Notes: a model not told the origin generated them from the letters alone. 64,000 bases of DNA from Saprospiraceae bacterium (GCA_028285545.1 JANQPA010000098.1:1-64000), one strand, 5' to 3'; numbered from the stretch's first letter, positions 1-9,335 are shown. Made by a program: numbers and translations.

Positions 1-1
1 T

Positions 2-2353
2 GGACTGGAAGGTGCTGCAGTAGGTAATAATGCTGCTGATTTATCAGGATGTTTTGACCTTTCCAATCCGATAACAGTAATTCGAACCAGTGCTGAAGGA
101 GGTATGATTATGACAACTGATAGTCTTACGGAAATAACCATATGTGCTGGTGATGGCGTAAGTGATGCCTTTGATGTAATTTTAGAAGGTAATTCGGGAG
201 CTAATTCAGCCTGGGTCATCACCGATGCAGATGGAAATATCCTTGACCTACCTGCTGGTCCTCCATTTGATTTGGAAGGTGCCGGTGATGGGGTTTGTTT
301 GATCTGGCATTTAAGCTTTGCTGATGGATTGCAGGGAGCTGAAGTTGGCAATAATGCTGCTGATTTATCAGGATGTTTTGATCTTTCTAATCCAATAACT
401 GTTAATCGCAACGGTGTGGATGGTGGTATGCTCAGCACTGCTGATAGCCTTACGGTAATAACCATCTGCGCAGGTGACGGTGTAAGTGATGCCTTTGATG
501 TAATTCTGGAAGGAAATACAGGTTCCAATTCAGCTTGGGTAGTTACGGATACTGCAGGAAACATCCTTGCCTTGCCTGATGCTCCTCCTTTTGATTTAGA
601 TCCAGCCGGACCTGGCGTTTGTTTGGTTTGGCATTTGAGCTTTGAAGATGGACTGGAAGGTGCCGCTGTTGGTAGTAATGCTGCCGATCTGGTGGGTTGC
701 TTTGATCTTTCTAATCCAATTACCGTAATTCGAACCAGTGCTGAAGGAGGTATGATTATGACAACCGATAGTCTAACAGAACTGACTATTTGCGCTGGTG
801 ATGGCGTAAGCGATGCCTTTGATGTTGTTCTGGAAGGTAATTCTGGGGCTAATTCCGCATGGGTAATTACCGATGCAGATGGAAACATTTTAGATCTACC
901 TGCTGGACCTCCATTTGATTTGGAAGGTGCCGGTGATGGTGTTTGTTTGATCTGGCATTTAAGCTTTGCTGATGGATTGCAGGGAGCTGAAGTAGGTAAT
1001 AATGCTGCTGATTTAGTGGGATGTTTTGATCTTTCTAACCCAATAACCGTTAATCGCAACGGTGTGGATGGAGGTATGCTTACCACAGCCAATGGTTTGA
1101 CTGAGTTAGAAATATGTGCTGGTGATGGCCTGAGTGATGCCTTTGATGTAATTCTAGAAGGAAATATCGGTACAAATTCAGCTTGGGTGATTACGGATAC
1201 TACAGGAAACATCCTTGCTTTGCCGGAAGCTCCTCCTTTTGATTTAGATCCGGCTGGACCTGGAATATGTCTGATCTGGCATTTAAGTTTTGAAGATGGA
1301 CTTGAGGGTGCTGCGGTAGGTAATAATGCCGCTGATTTATCAGGATGTTTTGACCTCTCCAATCCAATAACCGTTACTCGCACAGCTGTAGCTGGCGGAA
1401 CACTTACTACAACTGATTCCTTAACCGAACTAAGCATTTGTGCAGGTGATGGAATGAGTGATGCTTTCGATGTGATTTTGGAAGGAAATATGGGTACTAA
1501 TTCAGCATGGGTGATTACCGATGCAGATGGAAATATTTTGGATCTTCCCGCCGCTCCTCCATTTGATTTGGAAGGTGCCGGAGATGGTGTCTGTTTGATC
1601 TGGCATTTAAGTTTTGAAGATGGTATCCAAGGAGCTGAAGTAGGTAATAATGCTGCTGATTTGGTGGGATGTTTTGCATTATCTAATCCAATTACTGTAA
1701 ACAGGATTGGAGTCGATGGTGGAATGGTAATGACTACAGATAGTTTGACACGTGTTAATATTTGTGTGGGTAATAATATTCCTGATAGTATTGCCTTTAC
1801 AGGTACCAGCACGCTTGGAAACTTTGCCTTTGTGGTAACAGACACTAATAATGTCATTTTAGGTCTACCTCCTGGAAACGTGGTCGAATTTGATGGAGCA
1901 GGCCCAGGAATTTGTAGAGTATGGGGATTATCCTTCACTGGCAATTTAACTGCGGCTGTAGATGATACTGCTTCTGCCATCGCATTGAGTGATGAGTGTT
2001 TTGCGCTATCTTCCAATTTTGTGGAAGTAGTACGAGACACTAGTGGAGAAGTATGTAATATTCCTTTAATCGATCTAGGATCAGACTTTGATCCTGGCAT
2101 TGCAGCTCTCATTCCATATCCTAATCCGGCTCATAATCAGATCCGAATTGATATTAATTTGAGTATGGAAGCAGAGAATCTGCAATTGGAAATCTATGAT
2201 CTATTTGGAAGACAAGTATTTTCCAAAGATCTAGGTAATCAAATTGGCAGGTTGAGCGAAGATGTAGATATCAGTAACTGGGCAGAAGGGACCTATTTAA
2301 TCAACCTTCGAACTAAGTACTGGGTTAAGCCATACCGATTTGTGAAAAACTAG
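2..2353 (+). CDS. Tandem-repeat secreted protein with T9SS sorting domain (5' end outside window)
   Basis: The frame is open from base 2, so the N-terminus lies before the window. It contains a partial repeat (2-103), five complete repeats of exactly 324 bp (108 residues) starting at 104, 428, 752, 1076 and 1400, and a divergent last repeat from 1724 to about 2050. Each regular unit has three cysteines (ICAGDG, GVCLIWHLSF, GCFDLS). Two subtypes alternate strictly: one with DADGNILDLP and GAGDG, the other with DxxGNILALP and PAGPG. The last ~80 residues (from PYPNPAHNQ) are a type A T9SS C-terminal sorting domain ending in YRFVKN, so export across the outer membrane and surface attachment or release are expected. 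A role as adhesin or surface-layer protein is inference; no enzyme motif is visible. Confidence 0.9.
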   Translation, partial: GLEGAAVGNNAADLSGCFDLSNPITVIRTSAEGGMIMTTDSLTEITICAGDGVSDAFDVILEGNSGANSAWVITDADGNILDLPAGPPFDLEGAGDGVCLIWHLSFADGLQGAEVGNNAADLSGCFDLSNPITVNRNGVDGGMLSTADSLTVITICAGDGVSDAFDVILEGNTGSNSAWVVTDTAGNILALPDAPPFDLDPAGPGVCLVWHLSFEDGLEGAAVGSNAADLVGCFDLSNPITVIRTSAEGGMIMTTDSLTELTICAGDGVSDAFDVVLEGNSGANSAWVITDADGNILDLPAGPPFDLEGAGDGVCLIWHLSFADGLQGAEVGNNAADLVGCFDLSNPITVNRNGVDGGMLTTANGLTELEICAGDGLSDAFDVILEGNIGTNSAWVITDTTGNILALPEAPPFDLDPAGPGICLIWHLSFEDGLEGAAVGNNAADLSGCFDLSNPITVTRTAVAGGTLTTTDSLTELSICAGDGMSDAFDVILEGNMGTNSAWVITDADGNILDLPAAPPFDLEGAGDGVCLIWHLSFEDGIQGAEVGNNAADLVGCFALSNPITVNRIGVDGGMVMTTDSLTRVNICVGNNIPDSIAFTGTSTLGNFAFVVTDTNNVILGLPPGNVVEFDGAGPGICRVWGLSFTGNLTAAVDDTASAIALSDECFALSSNFVEVVRDTSGEVCNIPLIDLGSDFDPGIAALIPYPNPAHNQIRIDINLSMEAENLQLEIYDLFGRQVFSKDLGNQIGRLSEDVDISNWAEGTYLINLRTKYWVKPYRFVKN

Positions 2354-2368
2354 CTTTTTCAGATATAT

Positions 2369-2397
2369 AGTTTGGGGAATATCCCCGAACTTTTTTT
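2369..2397 (+). terminator. Rho-independent terminator after the repeat protein
   Basis: A 9-bp stem (2369-2377 with 2383-2391, one G-T pair, loop AATAT) is followed by seven T. It begins 16 nt after the stop codon of the repeat-protein gene. Confidence 0.75.
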
Positions 2398-2420
2398 AGC
2401 GTAATTATTGAATTATATGA

Positions 2421-2456
2421 AAGAGTCATCTCCTTTTTGGGGGTGACTTCTTTTTT
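2421..2456 (+). terminator. Second hairpin with T-run
   Basis: AGTCATCTCC (2424-2433) pairs with GGGGGTGACT (2439-2448) through some G-T pairs, with a TTTTT loop, and a T-rich tract follows. It lies about 50 nt after the first terminator and may act as a back-up. Confidence 0.45.
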
Positions 2457-2619
2457 ATACTTTATTTTTATGTTTACCAGCTCAAATGAAAACTTTAAAC
2501 AAGATCCATCATAAAATTTTATAGGGACATATAATTTCGTATTTTGAATGCTCATTTCTAAGGTTTTTACAATGGCATTGAACAGATCAATAAATCACTT
2601 GATGAAATCACCTTGAATT

Positions 2620-3000
2620 ATGGCTAAAAATAAAACAAGAGGGCCCTTTGGTTTTTTAGAAGTCATTTTTCCCGTTGGCATCATTAGAATAGTTCTTTTG
2701 TTATTAGTTTTGATTACCACAGCAGATATGTTTTATCAAAATTATGAGCAAAACTACCAATACAATGCCAGGGAAGAAGGCCCTATTAATATGAACCAAA
2801 TTATTAATGAAAGTCTTAATGAAACCCTCCTGGTTTTTATCGCATTCAGCATTCCTTTTTTATTGTACATTTTTATAACCCGTCGACTTAGAAGCAGGAT
2901 GACCTACAAAGAAGAAAAACTTTCATTGGAATTACAATTGAAAAAAAAGGAGTTGATTGAACAAATCGAAGAGATGGATGAAAGAAAAGAATCGATATGA
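2620..3000 (+). CDS. Small membrane protein with C-terminal coiled coil
   Basis: A protein of 126 residues that I do not recognise. Two hydrophobic segments (about 18-37 and 69-86) suggest two membrane spans around a short polar loop. The last ~30 residues are highly charged (EEKLSLELQLKKKELIEQ) and look like a coiled coil on the cytoplasmic side. Its stop overlaps the start of the next gene (ATGA at 2997), and that gene encodes another small two-span protein with a basic coiled-coil tail, so the two are probably translationally coupled and may form a membrane complex. No catalytic motif is visible. Confidence 0.7.
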   Translation: MAKNKTRGPFGFLEVIFPVGIIRIVLLLLVLITTADMFYQNYEQNYQYNAREEGPINMNQIINESLNETLLVFIAFSIPFLLYIFITRRLRSRMTYKEEKLSLELQLKKKELIEQIEEMDERKESI

Positions 3001-3299
3001 GAGTATTAAAAAACATCATCAAAATAGCCCTTGGAATTTATTTGCTGTTGATTTCTGCATTTTTAATCCAAAGGGGATACACCGGCTTAATGGGCGATCC
3101 AAATAATGAAGAAATATTCGATTTCTTTTCTAATTCTTATGTGACCATAAGAAGCATATTGGTGCTTACAACTGGTGTATTTGGTGTTTTGTATTCTTTA
3201 ATTACTATGGGCAAACCCAATAGTATAAAAACGCTACGCAGAGAAATTAAAAAATTACAAAGAGAACATCAATTAAAAACCATGAGGAAACAATTGTAG
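2997..3299 (+). CDS. Small two-span membrane protein
   Basis: A protein of 100 residues, not recognised. Hydrophobic segments lie at about 5-25 and 50-70. The tail (LRREIKKLQREHQLKTMRKQL) is basic and helical. It overlaps the preceding gene by 4 nt (ATGA), the usual sign of coupled translation. Its basic tail contrasts with the acidic/mixed tail of the upstream partner, which would suit heteromeric coiled-coil pairing; that is inference. Confidence 0.65.
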   Translation: MRVLKNIIKIALGIYLLLISAFLIQRGYTGLMGDPNNEEIFDFFSNSYVTIRSILVLTTGVFGVLYSLITMGKPNSIKTLRREIKKLQREHQLKTMRKQL

Positions 3300-3377
3300 G
3301 TGACGACTCAATTTTTCTCCATGAAACAAGTCTCCTCAAAAATTCGTTATACTAGTATAGTAATCAATTGATTATTT

Positions 3378-3385
3378 TATCTTTG
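3378..3385 (+). promoter_or_regulatory. Bacteroidota-type -7 box (TAtcTTTG)
   Basis: Matches TAnnTTTG, 109 nt before the helicase start. A 12-bp perfect palindrome (TATACTAGTATA, 3348-3359) lies just upstream and could be an operator. No well-spaced -33 TTTG is present. Confidence 0.4.
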
Positions 3386-3493
3386 CACTTTTATAAACAC
3401 GCTATACAACACCCAAAACATCTATTCTAAATCATTTAATGATAGAATACATAAAATTTTACTACTAACGGTTAAATCCAAAAACTAAAGATA

Positions 3494-4744
3494 TTGACAT
3501 TTAGAGACTTAAATTTCACAGAAGCCCTAATCGAAGGCCTCGACGCCATGCGCTTTGAAAAAGCTACCCCTATTCAGGAGCAAGCCATTCCCATCATTCA
3601 ATCAGGTCGAGATCTTATTGCCTGTGCACAAACAGGAACTGGAAAAACTGCTGCTTTCTTACTTCCTATTTTGAATGAATTAACCGAACAGCCCCAAAGT
3701 ACAGTCAACACCCTCATTCTGGTTCCTACTCGCGAATTGGCTATTCAAATTGATCAGGCCCTGGAGGGCTTTTCCTATTTTACTCCAATTAGTTCCCTAG
3801 CCATTTACGGTGGTAGAGATGGAGAAGCTTTTCAGCAAGAAAAGAAGGCTTTAAGTAAAGGAGCCAATGTTATCATCGCGACCCCAGGAAGATTAATTTC
3901 GCACCTCAATCTTGGCTATGCTATGTTTTCTGAAATCAAGCATCTAATCCTGGATGAGGCAGATCGGATGCTGGATATGGGATTTGTAAATGATATAAAA
4001 AAGATCATTACCTTTTTACCAAAAGAAAGACAAACCCTTATGTTCTCGGCCACCATGTCTCCCAGAATAGAACAGCTGGCTAGGAATATTCTGAATAAGC
4101 CCAAATCCATCAGCCTTTCTAATGCACGTCCGGCAGAAGGAATTTCTCAGGGTGCTTTTAAGCTACCCGAAGAGGTAAAAATGGAGCTCTTAACCTATCT
4201 CCTAAATATTCAAAAGGGTCATAAAGATAAAATGCTAGTATTTGCTTCTACCAAGGTAAAAGTAAAACAGATTCGTTATGATTTGAGTCAAAGTGGTCTA
4301 AATGCAGCTGAAATCCATTCCGACCTTGGGCAAGATGAAAGAAGGGAGGTTCTTAGCAAGTTTCACAATGGAACAGTTCAGGTTCTGGTTGCCACCGATA
4401 TCCTGGCCAGAGGAATTGACGTAAAAGACATTGAGCTGGTCATCAATTATGACCTCCCAAGTGACCCCGAAGATTTTGTTCATCGCATAGGAAGGACAGC
4501 GAGAGCAGAAGCCAAAGGAAGTGCACTGGCATTGGTGAGTCCCAAAGAAAAAAGATATTTCAAGAATATCGAACATTTAATCAAAATGGAAATCCCCATC
4601 CTTCCGCTCCCTCCATTCCTTGAAAAATCCATTCAAAAAATCAAAGAGAAAAGGAAAAAGGAAGGTCCCTCAAAAGGTAAACGTTCTTATAAGAATAAAT
4701 CCAAATCTTATAAACCGAAAAATAAAAAGGTAAGTAAAAGATAA
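3494..4744 (+). CDS. DEAD-box RNA helicase, RhlE-like
   Basis: ATP-dependent RNA helicase of 416 residues. Visible motifs in order: Q motif (FEKATPIQ, 21-28), motif I (AQTGTGKTA, 45-53), PTREL (78-82), DEAD (154-157), SAT (185-187), ARGID (305-309) and HRIGRTAR (330-337). The tail after about 375 is Lys/Arg-rich and probably binds RNA, as in RhlE/DeaD proteins that act in ribosome assembly and cold adaptation. The start is TTG: an in-frame stop lies at 3473 and the first ATG (residue 19) would cut into the conserved N-terminal Q-motif region, so the rare start is well supported. It converges with dnaG across a 13-nt gap. Confidence 0.92.
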   Translation: MTFRDLNFTEALIEGLDAMRFEKATPIQEQAIPIIQSGRDLIACAQTGTGKTAAFLLPILNELTEQPQSTVNTLILVPTRELAIQIDQALEGFSYFTPISSLAIYGGRDGEAFQQEKKALSKGANVIIATPGRLISHLNLGYAMFSEIKHLILDEADRMLDMGFVNDIKKIITFLPKERQTLMFSATMSPRIEQLARNILNKPKSISLSNARPAEGISQGAFKLPEEVKMELLTYLLNIQKGHKDKMLVFASTKVKVKQIRYDLSQSGLNAAEIHSDLGQDERREVLSKFHNGTVQVLVATDILARGIDVKDIELVINYDLPSDPEDFVHRIGRTARAEAKGSALALVSPKEKRYFKNIEHLIKMEIPILPLPPFLEKSIQKIKEKRKKEGPSKGKRSYKNKSKSYKPKNKKVSKR

Positions 4745-4757
4745 ATCACCATCTTGT

Positions 4758-6725
4758 TTATAGGACTACTGTTCCTAATTCATTAGCCAATTCGTTTCGA
4801 ATTTCTATAAGCTTTTGTTGTAATCGCATGTGGAGCATCATATTCTCAACATCTCCTTCCTTTCCTAGATTTTTTATCTTTTCCTGGTTTTCTGCACATT
4901 TGCGAATGATTTTTTTTAGTCGGAAACGCTTAAGGGCATTCTGGCTGTCCTTGATGAAATTATCATCTGGCATCTTTTGGGTATTCAAATAGATGTCCCA
5001 TTTTTTCTCCCAGTTTTCACTGTATTCATAAGGGCTGGAAATCAGGTCAATAGATAAACTTTGGATTTCTTTATTGTTATGTTGAGTAAAATAACTAAGC
5101 TCAATCGCCAATCCCTTACTAAGACGATCCAAAGCCTCTTTGGCAATAATTTGATAAAGCTCATGATCAAAATCCTCAATTACATCTTCAATATTGCCTA
5201 GTAAAAATGCCGCTACTGACGTTTCTTCTTTATCATCAAAAACCTGTCCTCCAAAATGAATGAGTATTCGAATAATATCTCTTTCCTGAAACTCATGACC
5301 GGCCGCTTTTGAATCAGTTGTTTCTACAGCTGGCTGACTTAAAGAAGAATGCTTTTCAACGGTAAATGGATCTGGTTGCTCATTGGACTCAGGCAGCTGT
5401 TTCTGTTCTTTTTCTTTTTTTTGTTTTTTGAAACGCTGTCCAACCGCCTTATTGGTTTCACTGATCAATAGGGGCTCATCCACTTCAACCAGTTTTGCAC
5501 ACTCTCGAATGTAAAGTGAGCGCTTAATAGGATCCGGAATTCTGGCAATACTGTCTACCACCGAGCGGATTAATGCTACCTTTTTGACCGGATCATTCAT
5601 TCCTTCCTCCATGAGAATGGAAGCCTTAAAGAGAATAAAATCCTGAGATTTTTCCTCTAAGTACTTTTTAAAGTCAGCAGTACCCACCTTTTTCACATGA
5701 GAATCTGGATCTTCTCCTTCAGGAAGCAATACCACCTTGACATTCATATCTTCTTCAAGGACAAGGTCTAAACCACGAAGTGCTGCCTTTATTCCAGCAG
5801 CATCCCCGTCATATAAAATTTTGATATTGGGGGTAAAGCGCTTAATCATCTGAACTTGTCCTTTGGTCAGGGAAGTACCAGATGAGGACACCACATTTTC
5901 AATCCCGGCCTGATGGAGAGAAATTACATCAGTATATCCTTCTACTAGAATACATTCGTCCAATTGGCGAATTGAATTTTTAGCTTGAAAAGCCCCATAT
6001 AATATTTTGCTCTTATTGTAAATTTCTGTTTCTGGAGAATTGATGTATTTAGGAGCTTTGGCCTTATTTTCCAATATTCTTCCTCCAAAACCCACCACCT
6101 TCCCTGAAAGATTGAATATTGGGAACATCACTCGGTCTCTAAAAAAATCAAAACCCTTATCAGAAACTAAGCCTAAGTCCTTGAGAAATTCTGCATTATA
6201 ATTTTGCCTTGAGGCTTCTTCCAGGAGTCCTTTCCACTCATTGGGAGCATATCCCAAACTGAATTTTTTAATGGTATCCTCCCTAAAGCCCCGTTCTTTG
6301 AAGTAAGGTAAGGCAATATGTTTGCCCCGATCAGTCTCAAATAATTGTTGTTCAAAAAATTCAGCAGCGAATTTATTGATAATATAGTAGCTATCTAACT
6401 TCTGTTGTTCTGCTAAAAATTCCGGGCTGGCTACTGTTTCTTCCAGTTCAATTCCATATTTTTTTGCCAGGTAACGAATGGCCTCAGGAAAGGAGAGGTT
6501 TTCATGTTCCATCAAAAATTGGGTAGGTCCCCCACCCTGTCCACATCCAAAACATTTAAAAATATTTTTGGAAGGAGAAACTGTAAAAGAAGGTGTTTTT
6601 TCATTGTGAAAAGGGCATAAACCTATCATATTTACGCCTCTCCTCTTTAGTCGAACGAAATCCTCAACCACCTCTTCTACCTTGGCAGTTTCCAGTACTT
6701 CTTGTATGCTTTTCTGTGAAATCAA
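4758..6725 (-). CDS. dnaG: DNA primase DnaG
   Basis: Synthesises RNA primers for the replisome. At 655 residues it is of normal length. The N-terminal CHC2 zinc finger is complete (C37, H40, C58, C61). The catalytic core follows, with the TOPRIM signatures VEGYTDV (around 262) and YDGDAAG (around 302). A Gln/Lys/Glu-rich linker near 435-480 leads to a C-terminal DnaB-binding region. Start ATG at 6725. It is apparently transcribed alone; its 3' end faces the RNA helicase. Confidence 0.97.
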   Translation of the reverse strand: MISQKSIQEVLETAKVEEVVEDFVRLKRRGVNMIGLCPFHNEKTPSFTVSPSKNIFKCFGCGQGGGPTQFLMEHENLSFPEAIRYLAKKYGIELEETVASPEFLAEQQKLDSYYIINKFAAEFFEQQLFETDRGKHIALPYFKERGFREDTIKKFSLGYAPNEWKGLLEEASRQNYNAEFLKDLGLVSDKGFDFFRDRVMFPIFNLSGKVVGFGGRILENKAKAPKYINSPETEIYNKSKILYGAFQAKNSIRQLDECILVEGYTDVISLHQAGIENVVSSSGTSLTKGQVQMIKRFTPNIKILYDGDAAGIKAALRGLDLVLEEDMNVKVVLLPEGEDPDSHVKKVGTADFKKYLEEKSQDFILFKASILMEEGMNDPVKKVALIRSVVDSIARIPDPIKRSLYIRECAKLVEVDEPLLISETNKAVGQRFKKQKKEKEQKQLPESNEQPDPFTVEKHSSLSQPAVETTDSKAAGHEFQERDIIRILIHFGGQVFDDKEETSVAAFLLGNIEDVIEDFDHELYQIIAKEALDRLSKGLAIELSYFTQHNNKEIQSLSIDLISSPYEYSENWEKKWDIYLNTQKMPDDNFIKDSQNALKRFRLKKIIRKCAENQEKIKNLGKEGDVENMMLHMRLQQKLIEIRNELANELGTVVL

Positions 6726-7014
6726 GATAATTTAAATATTATTAACCAGCGTTAAATACTTTAACAAAGTCACTTTTTAACAAAAAAACAACTGATAATC
6801 AGACATTTACCTCTTGCAATTTAATAATCGTTAAAATAAATAACAATATCGCACTACGCCATTTGCTCTTTTTAAACGTCTATATAGTAAAGCAATTGAA
6901 AAAGCAGATAAACAAGATATAATAAAAAATCAAGGGTGTCATTTATACCCACAAGATATTTGAGATTACAATTAAAGAATTATGGTTAGTGAAGGTTTTT
7001 GAGAGCGCAATTTG
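6726..7014. other. Intergenic region, possible small RNA on + strand
   Basis: No open frame of note. The DNA is AT-rich. Both flanking genes are on the minus strand, yet the region ends in a strong + strand terminator (7015-7040), so a + strand transcript probably starts within it. A short imperfect hairpin (GGGTGTCATTTATACCC) lies near 6935. No clear -7 box was found. Confidence 0.35.
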
Positions 7015-7040
7015 GCCCGGACAATGATCCGGGCTTTTTT
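7015..7040 (+). terminator. Orphan + strand terminator
   Basis: A perfect 7-bp stem GCCCGGA/TCCGGGC with loop CAATGA is followed by six T on the + strand. No + strand coding gene lies upstream within 2 kb, so it is either the 3' end of a small RNA or an insulator against antisense reading of ybbR. Confidence 0.7.
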
Positions 7041-7054
7041 ATTTCCTTTACTAA

Positions 7055-8047
7055 TTAATTACTACTTGTGTTCGTACTATCTGCTTGTACAATAATAAAA
7101 GCTACCGAAAGAGGGTTAAATTTGGTGTTCTCCACAAAATCTGGTTGACTTTGTAAAATTATGGGTGCCGTATTTTTTGAGCCATTTGAAGTAGCATCTT
7201 TTAAATCGACCACCAATTTAAAATCGTCTGGAGTAAGTTCTTCATATCTACTAAGGCCCACAGAACAGGTAAGACGTATTGATTTTGGAAAGATATTGAT
7301 ACTGTCTGGTGCATTCAAGATCTGTATGGGCACAAAAAGTGATTTTTCGGTTATTTGCTCGATGGGAATTTGAACATTAATTTTCTGATTGCTCAAAATG
7401 AGTTCTGAAGGAGGGCTTTCCAATTCTAATTCCATCGAAATCTGATTCTTGACATTGGCAAGAATTAAAGAATCCGAATTCCAGAAGCTGATATTTTCTA
7501 CTGCCGAAGCTGGGCCTGTTATGGTAATGCTGTCCGGTTCCAAGATGGCTTGATCTTTTAACTCATATTCCTGTGCTACAGAAATATCACTGCATAAAAG
7601 CACAGGTACTTTCTTACTTAGTTTATCATCCAGAAGGAGGTGTATTTCTTCCTGGTTCAATTCTACAATTCGGATGTCATTTGAAGCAAAAGAATTATTA
7701 ATAGCAGTACGCAACTGGGCCCGATTGAGATCCAACTGGTTAGTTTGGCTTAAATCATACCGTAAGACGATATTAGAATTCGAAAAAAAATCAAAGGTCA
7801 AATCCCATCCCTGCCCTTCAACAGTTGCAATCAAATTATCGGGAGGCGATTCCAAAAAGGCCTTTTCGGAGGGAATACGAAGGTCAAAAACCACATTTTT
7901 GTCAGCCTGATAAACCTGGGATAATTTTACGAGAAGCCAGAATATTAGAGCTATACCTACACAAGTAATCAGTATAGCCCTATCTTCTCTTAAAGTTAAT
8001 CGGAAGCTCTTATTTTGAAATTTAATTCGTGGATTTAAAAATTGCAT
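7055..8047 (-). CDS. YbbR-domain (CdaR-like) membrane-anchored protein
   Basis: A protein of 330 residues with one N-terminal membrane span (about 27-44, ITCVGIALIFWLLVKL) and an extracytoplasmic part of repeated beta-rich YbbR-like units (for example RIPSEKAFLESPPDNLIATVEGQG). In Firmicutes YbbR/CdaR proteins regulate the diadenylate cyclase CdaA; in Bacteroidota the gene usually follows yajC, as here, and its role is not established. Its start overlaps the end of yajC by 26 nt, so the two are co-translated. Confidence 0.8.
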   Translation of the reverse strand: MQFLNPRIKFQNKSFRLTLREDRAILITCVGIALIFWLLVKLSQVYQADKNVVFDLRIPSEKAFLESPPDNLIATVEGQGWDLTFDFFSNSNIVLRYDLSQTNQLDLNRAQLRTAINNSFASNDIRIVELNQEEIHLLLDDKLSKKVPVLLCSDISVAQEYELKDQAILEPDSITITGPASAVENISFWNSDSLILANVKNQISMELELESPPSELILSNQKINVQIPIEQITEKSLFVPIQILNAPDSINIFPKSIRLTCSVGLSRYEELTPDDFKLVVDLKDATSNGSKNTAPIILQSQPDFVENTKFNPLSVAFIIVQADSTNTSSN

Positions 8048-8333
8048 CAGTTAATTCCTTTGAAATAGCATTTTTGGTCACCCTCATGTAGGTCTTGGCA
8101 CTGATTTCTAAAGTGATAATTTCACCTTCGATTTTAGTGATTTTTCCTAATATTCCACTTGCAGTAACTACTTCTTTTCCCTTCTCCAGGCTTGATGAAA
8201 ACTTCCTTTGATCTTTTGATCTTTTAAATTGGGAGTAAAAGATAAAAATTACCACGGCCAACATGGCCAAAGGAAAGATTAAGTTATAAAATCCATCATT
8301 GGCACCTGCTGCCTGTAACAAAATCACATCCAT
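8022..8333 (-). CDS. yajC: Preprotein translocase accessory subunit YajC
   Basis: A protein of 103 residues with one N-terminal membrane span (LIFPLAMLAVVIFIFYSQFKRSKDQRKF) followed by the conserved YajC block (KGKEVVTASGILGKITKI). YajC binds the SecDF complex at the SecYEG channel. It lies 74 nt downstream of the DUF1573 lipoprotein gene and overlaps ybbR, an envelope gene order common in Bacteroidota. Confidence 0.92.
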   Translation of the reverse strand: MDVILLQAAGANDGFYNLIFPLAMLAVVIFIFYSQFKRSKDQRKFSSSLEKGKEVVTASGILGKITKIEGEIITLEISAKTYMRVTKNAISKELTDAIFKSTN

Positions 8334-8407
8334 AATCTTTTATTAATAAAGTTAAATATTTAATTCCAGTGGTGAAGGCAATATTGTCTTCCTTATTTCA
8401 TTTGGTT

Positions 8408-8905
8408 TTATTCATTTTTAGGTTCTACATAACCGAATAAAATCACTTGAGACTGATTGGGATAGGTGTTGGCAAAAACAGTAACGGGTTTACTTTGCTC
8501 GCCTGGTTTGCCATTGGTATTAAATTCCACAGATATTTTCCCATCTGCTCCTGGTTCTATCGGGTCCTCAGTCCAATCAGGAATGGTGCAACCACAAGTA
8601 GATTTAACATCGCTAATTACCAAAGGTACTTTCCCCACATTTTTAAAATTAAAAACATGTTTGACCTTATTGCCTTCCTTTACTTTCCCAAAATCAAAAT
8701 ACTCCTCCTCAAATGCTATCTTGGCCACATTAATGGTATCTTGATCATCTCCTGCAGATACCGGATTTCGAATTATTGAAGCGTTTTTTCCATTTTCCGG
8801 AGAATATTCTTCCAAACTTTTTCCACTTCCTCCCCCGTCCTGATTGCAGGACCAAATTGAAATACTTACAATAATCAAATAAAGAATGATACTTTTCTTA
8901 TCCAT
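8408..8905 (-). CDS. DUF1573 lipoprotein
   Basis: A protein of 165 residues with a lipoprotein signal peptide (lipobox ISIWS-C20). After a Gly/Ser-rich linker comes a single DUF1573 immunoglobulin-like domain (FDFGKVKEGNKVKHVFNFKN, then the typical KSTCGCTIPDW with its two cysteines). The family is widespread in Bacteroidota envelopes; its function is unknown. It is the first gene of the run DUF1573-yajC-ybbR. Confidence 0.88.
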   Translation of the reverse strand: MDKKSIILYLIIVSISIWSCNQDGGGSGKSLEEYSPENGKNASIIRNPVSAGDDQDTINVAKIAFEEEYFDFGKVKEGNKVKHVFNFKNVGKVPLVISDVKSTCGCTIPDWTEDPIEPGADGKISVEFNTNGKPGEQSKPVTVFANTYPNQSQVILFGYVEPKNE

Positions 8906-9023
8906 TTTTTGCTGAACTAATTAACTCAAGTTTAATTTTCATAAAAGTAGTTTTTTTTCCCTAATTACAAAACCTTCAAAATTGACTGATTCTAATTCGC
9001 TCAGTACATCATCAATAATTGTT

Positions 9024-9031
9024 TACATTTG
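9024..9031 (+). promoter_or_regulatory. -7-like box (TAcaTTTG)
   Basis: Matches TAnnTTTG on the + strand. It would give a roughly 300-nt aroK leader containing both repeat arms. No suitably spaced -33 element is seen. Confidence 0.3.
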
Positions 9032-9038
9032 CAATTTT

Positions 9039-9079
9039 GTTATTGGTTATTAGGTTAATGGTTATTTGTTATTTGTTAA
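9039..9079 (+). repeat. Stutter repeat, GTTATTGG-type, distal arm
   Basis: The words GTTATTG, GTTATTA, GTTAATG and GTTATTT repeat with a period of 7-8 nt. The reverse complement of this pattern recurs at 9283-9335. Confidence 0.7.
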
Positions 9080-9282
9080 GTTTTTGGACGAAGTTGAGTT
9101 AAGGTTATGTACCACAGCTACTCAATTCAACCTTGCTTTTTTTCCAACCTTGGGTATCAACTCTAGGTTTTTATACAACAAATGATTCAGCAGTGTAGTT
9201 GTGACACCTAAGGAGCTTTAATATTTACAGCGTGTTCATTACTATACTTCACTTTTTGTATATAACTCCATGTTATCCAAGC

Positions 9283-9335
9283 CCATTAATCTAATAACTA
9301 TTAACCTAATAACCACTAACCTAATAACCATTAAC
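9283..9335 (-). repeat. Stutter repeat, inverted proximal arm upstream of aroK
   Basis: Repeated CTAATAAC/ATTAACC words, the reverse complement of the 9039 block. For example GGTTATTAGGTTAAT is matched across about 220 nt. It ends 8 nt before the aroK start, so folding of the leader could affect ribosome access. Confidence 0.7.
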
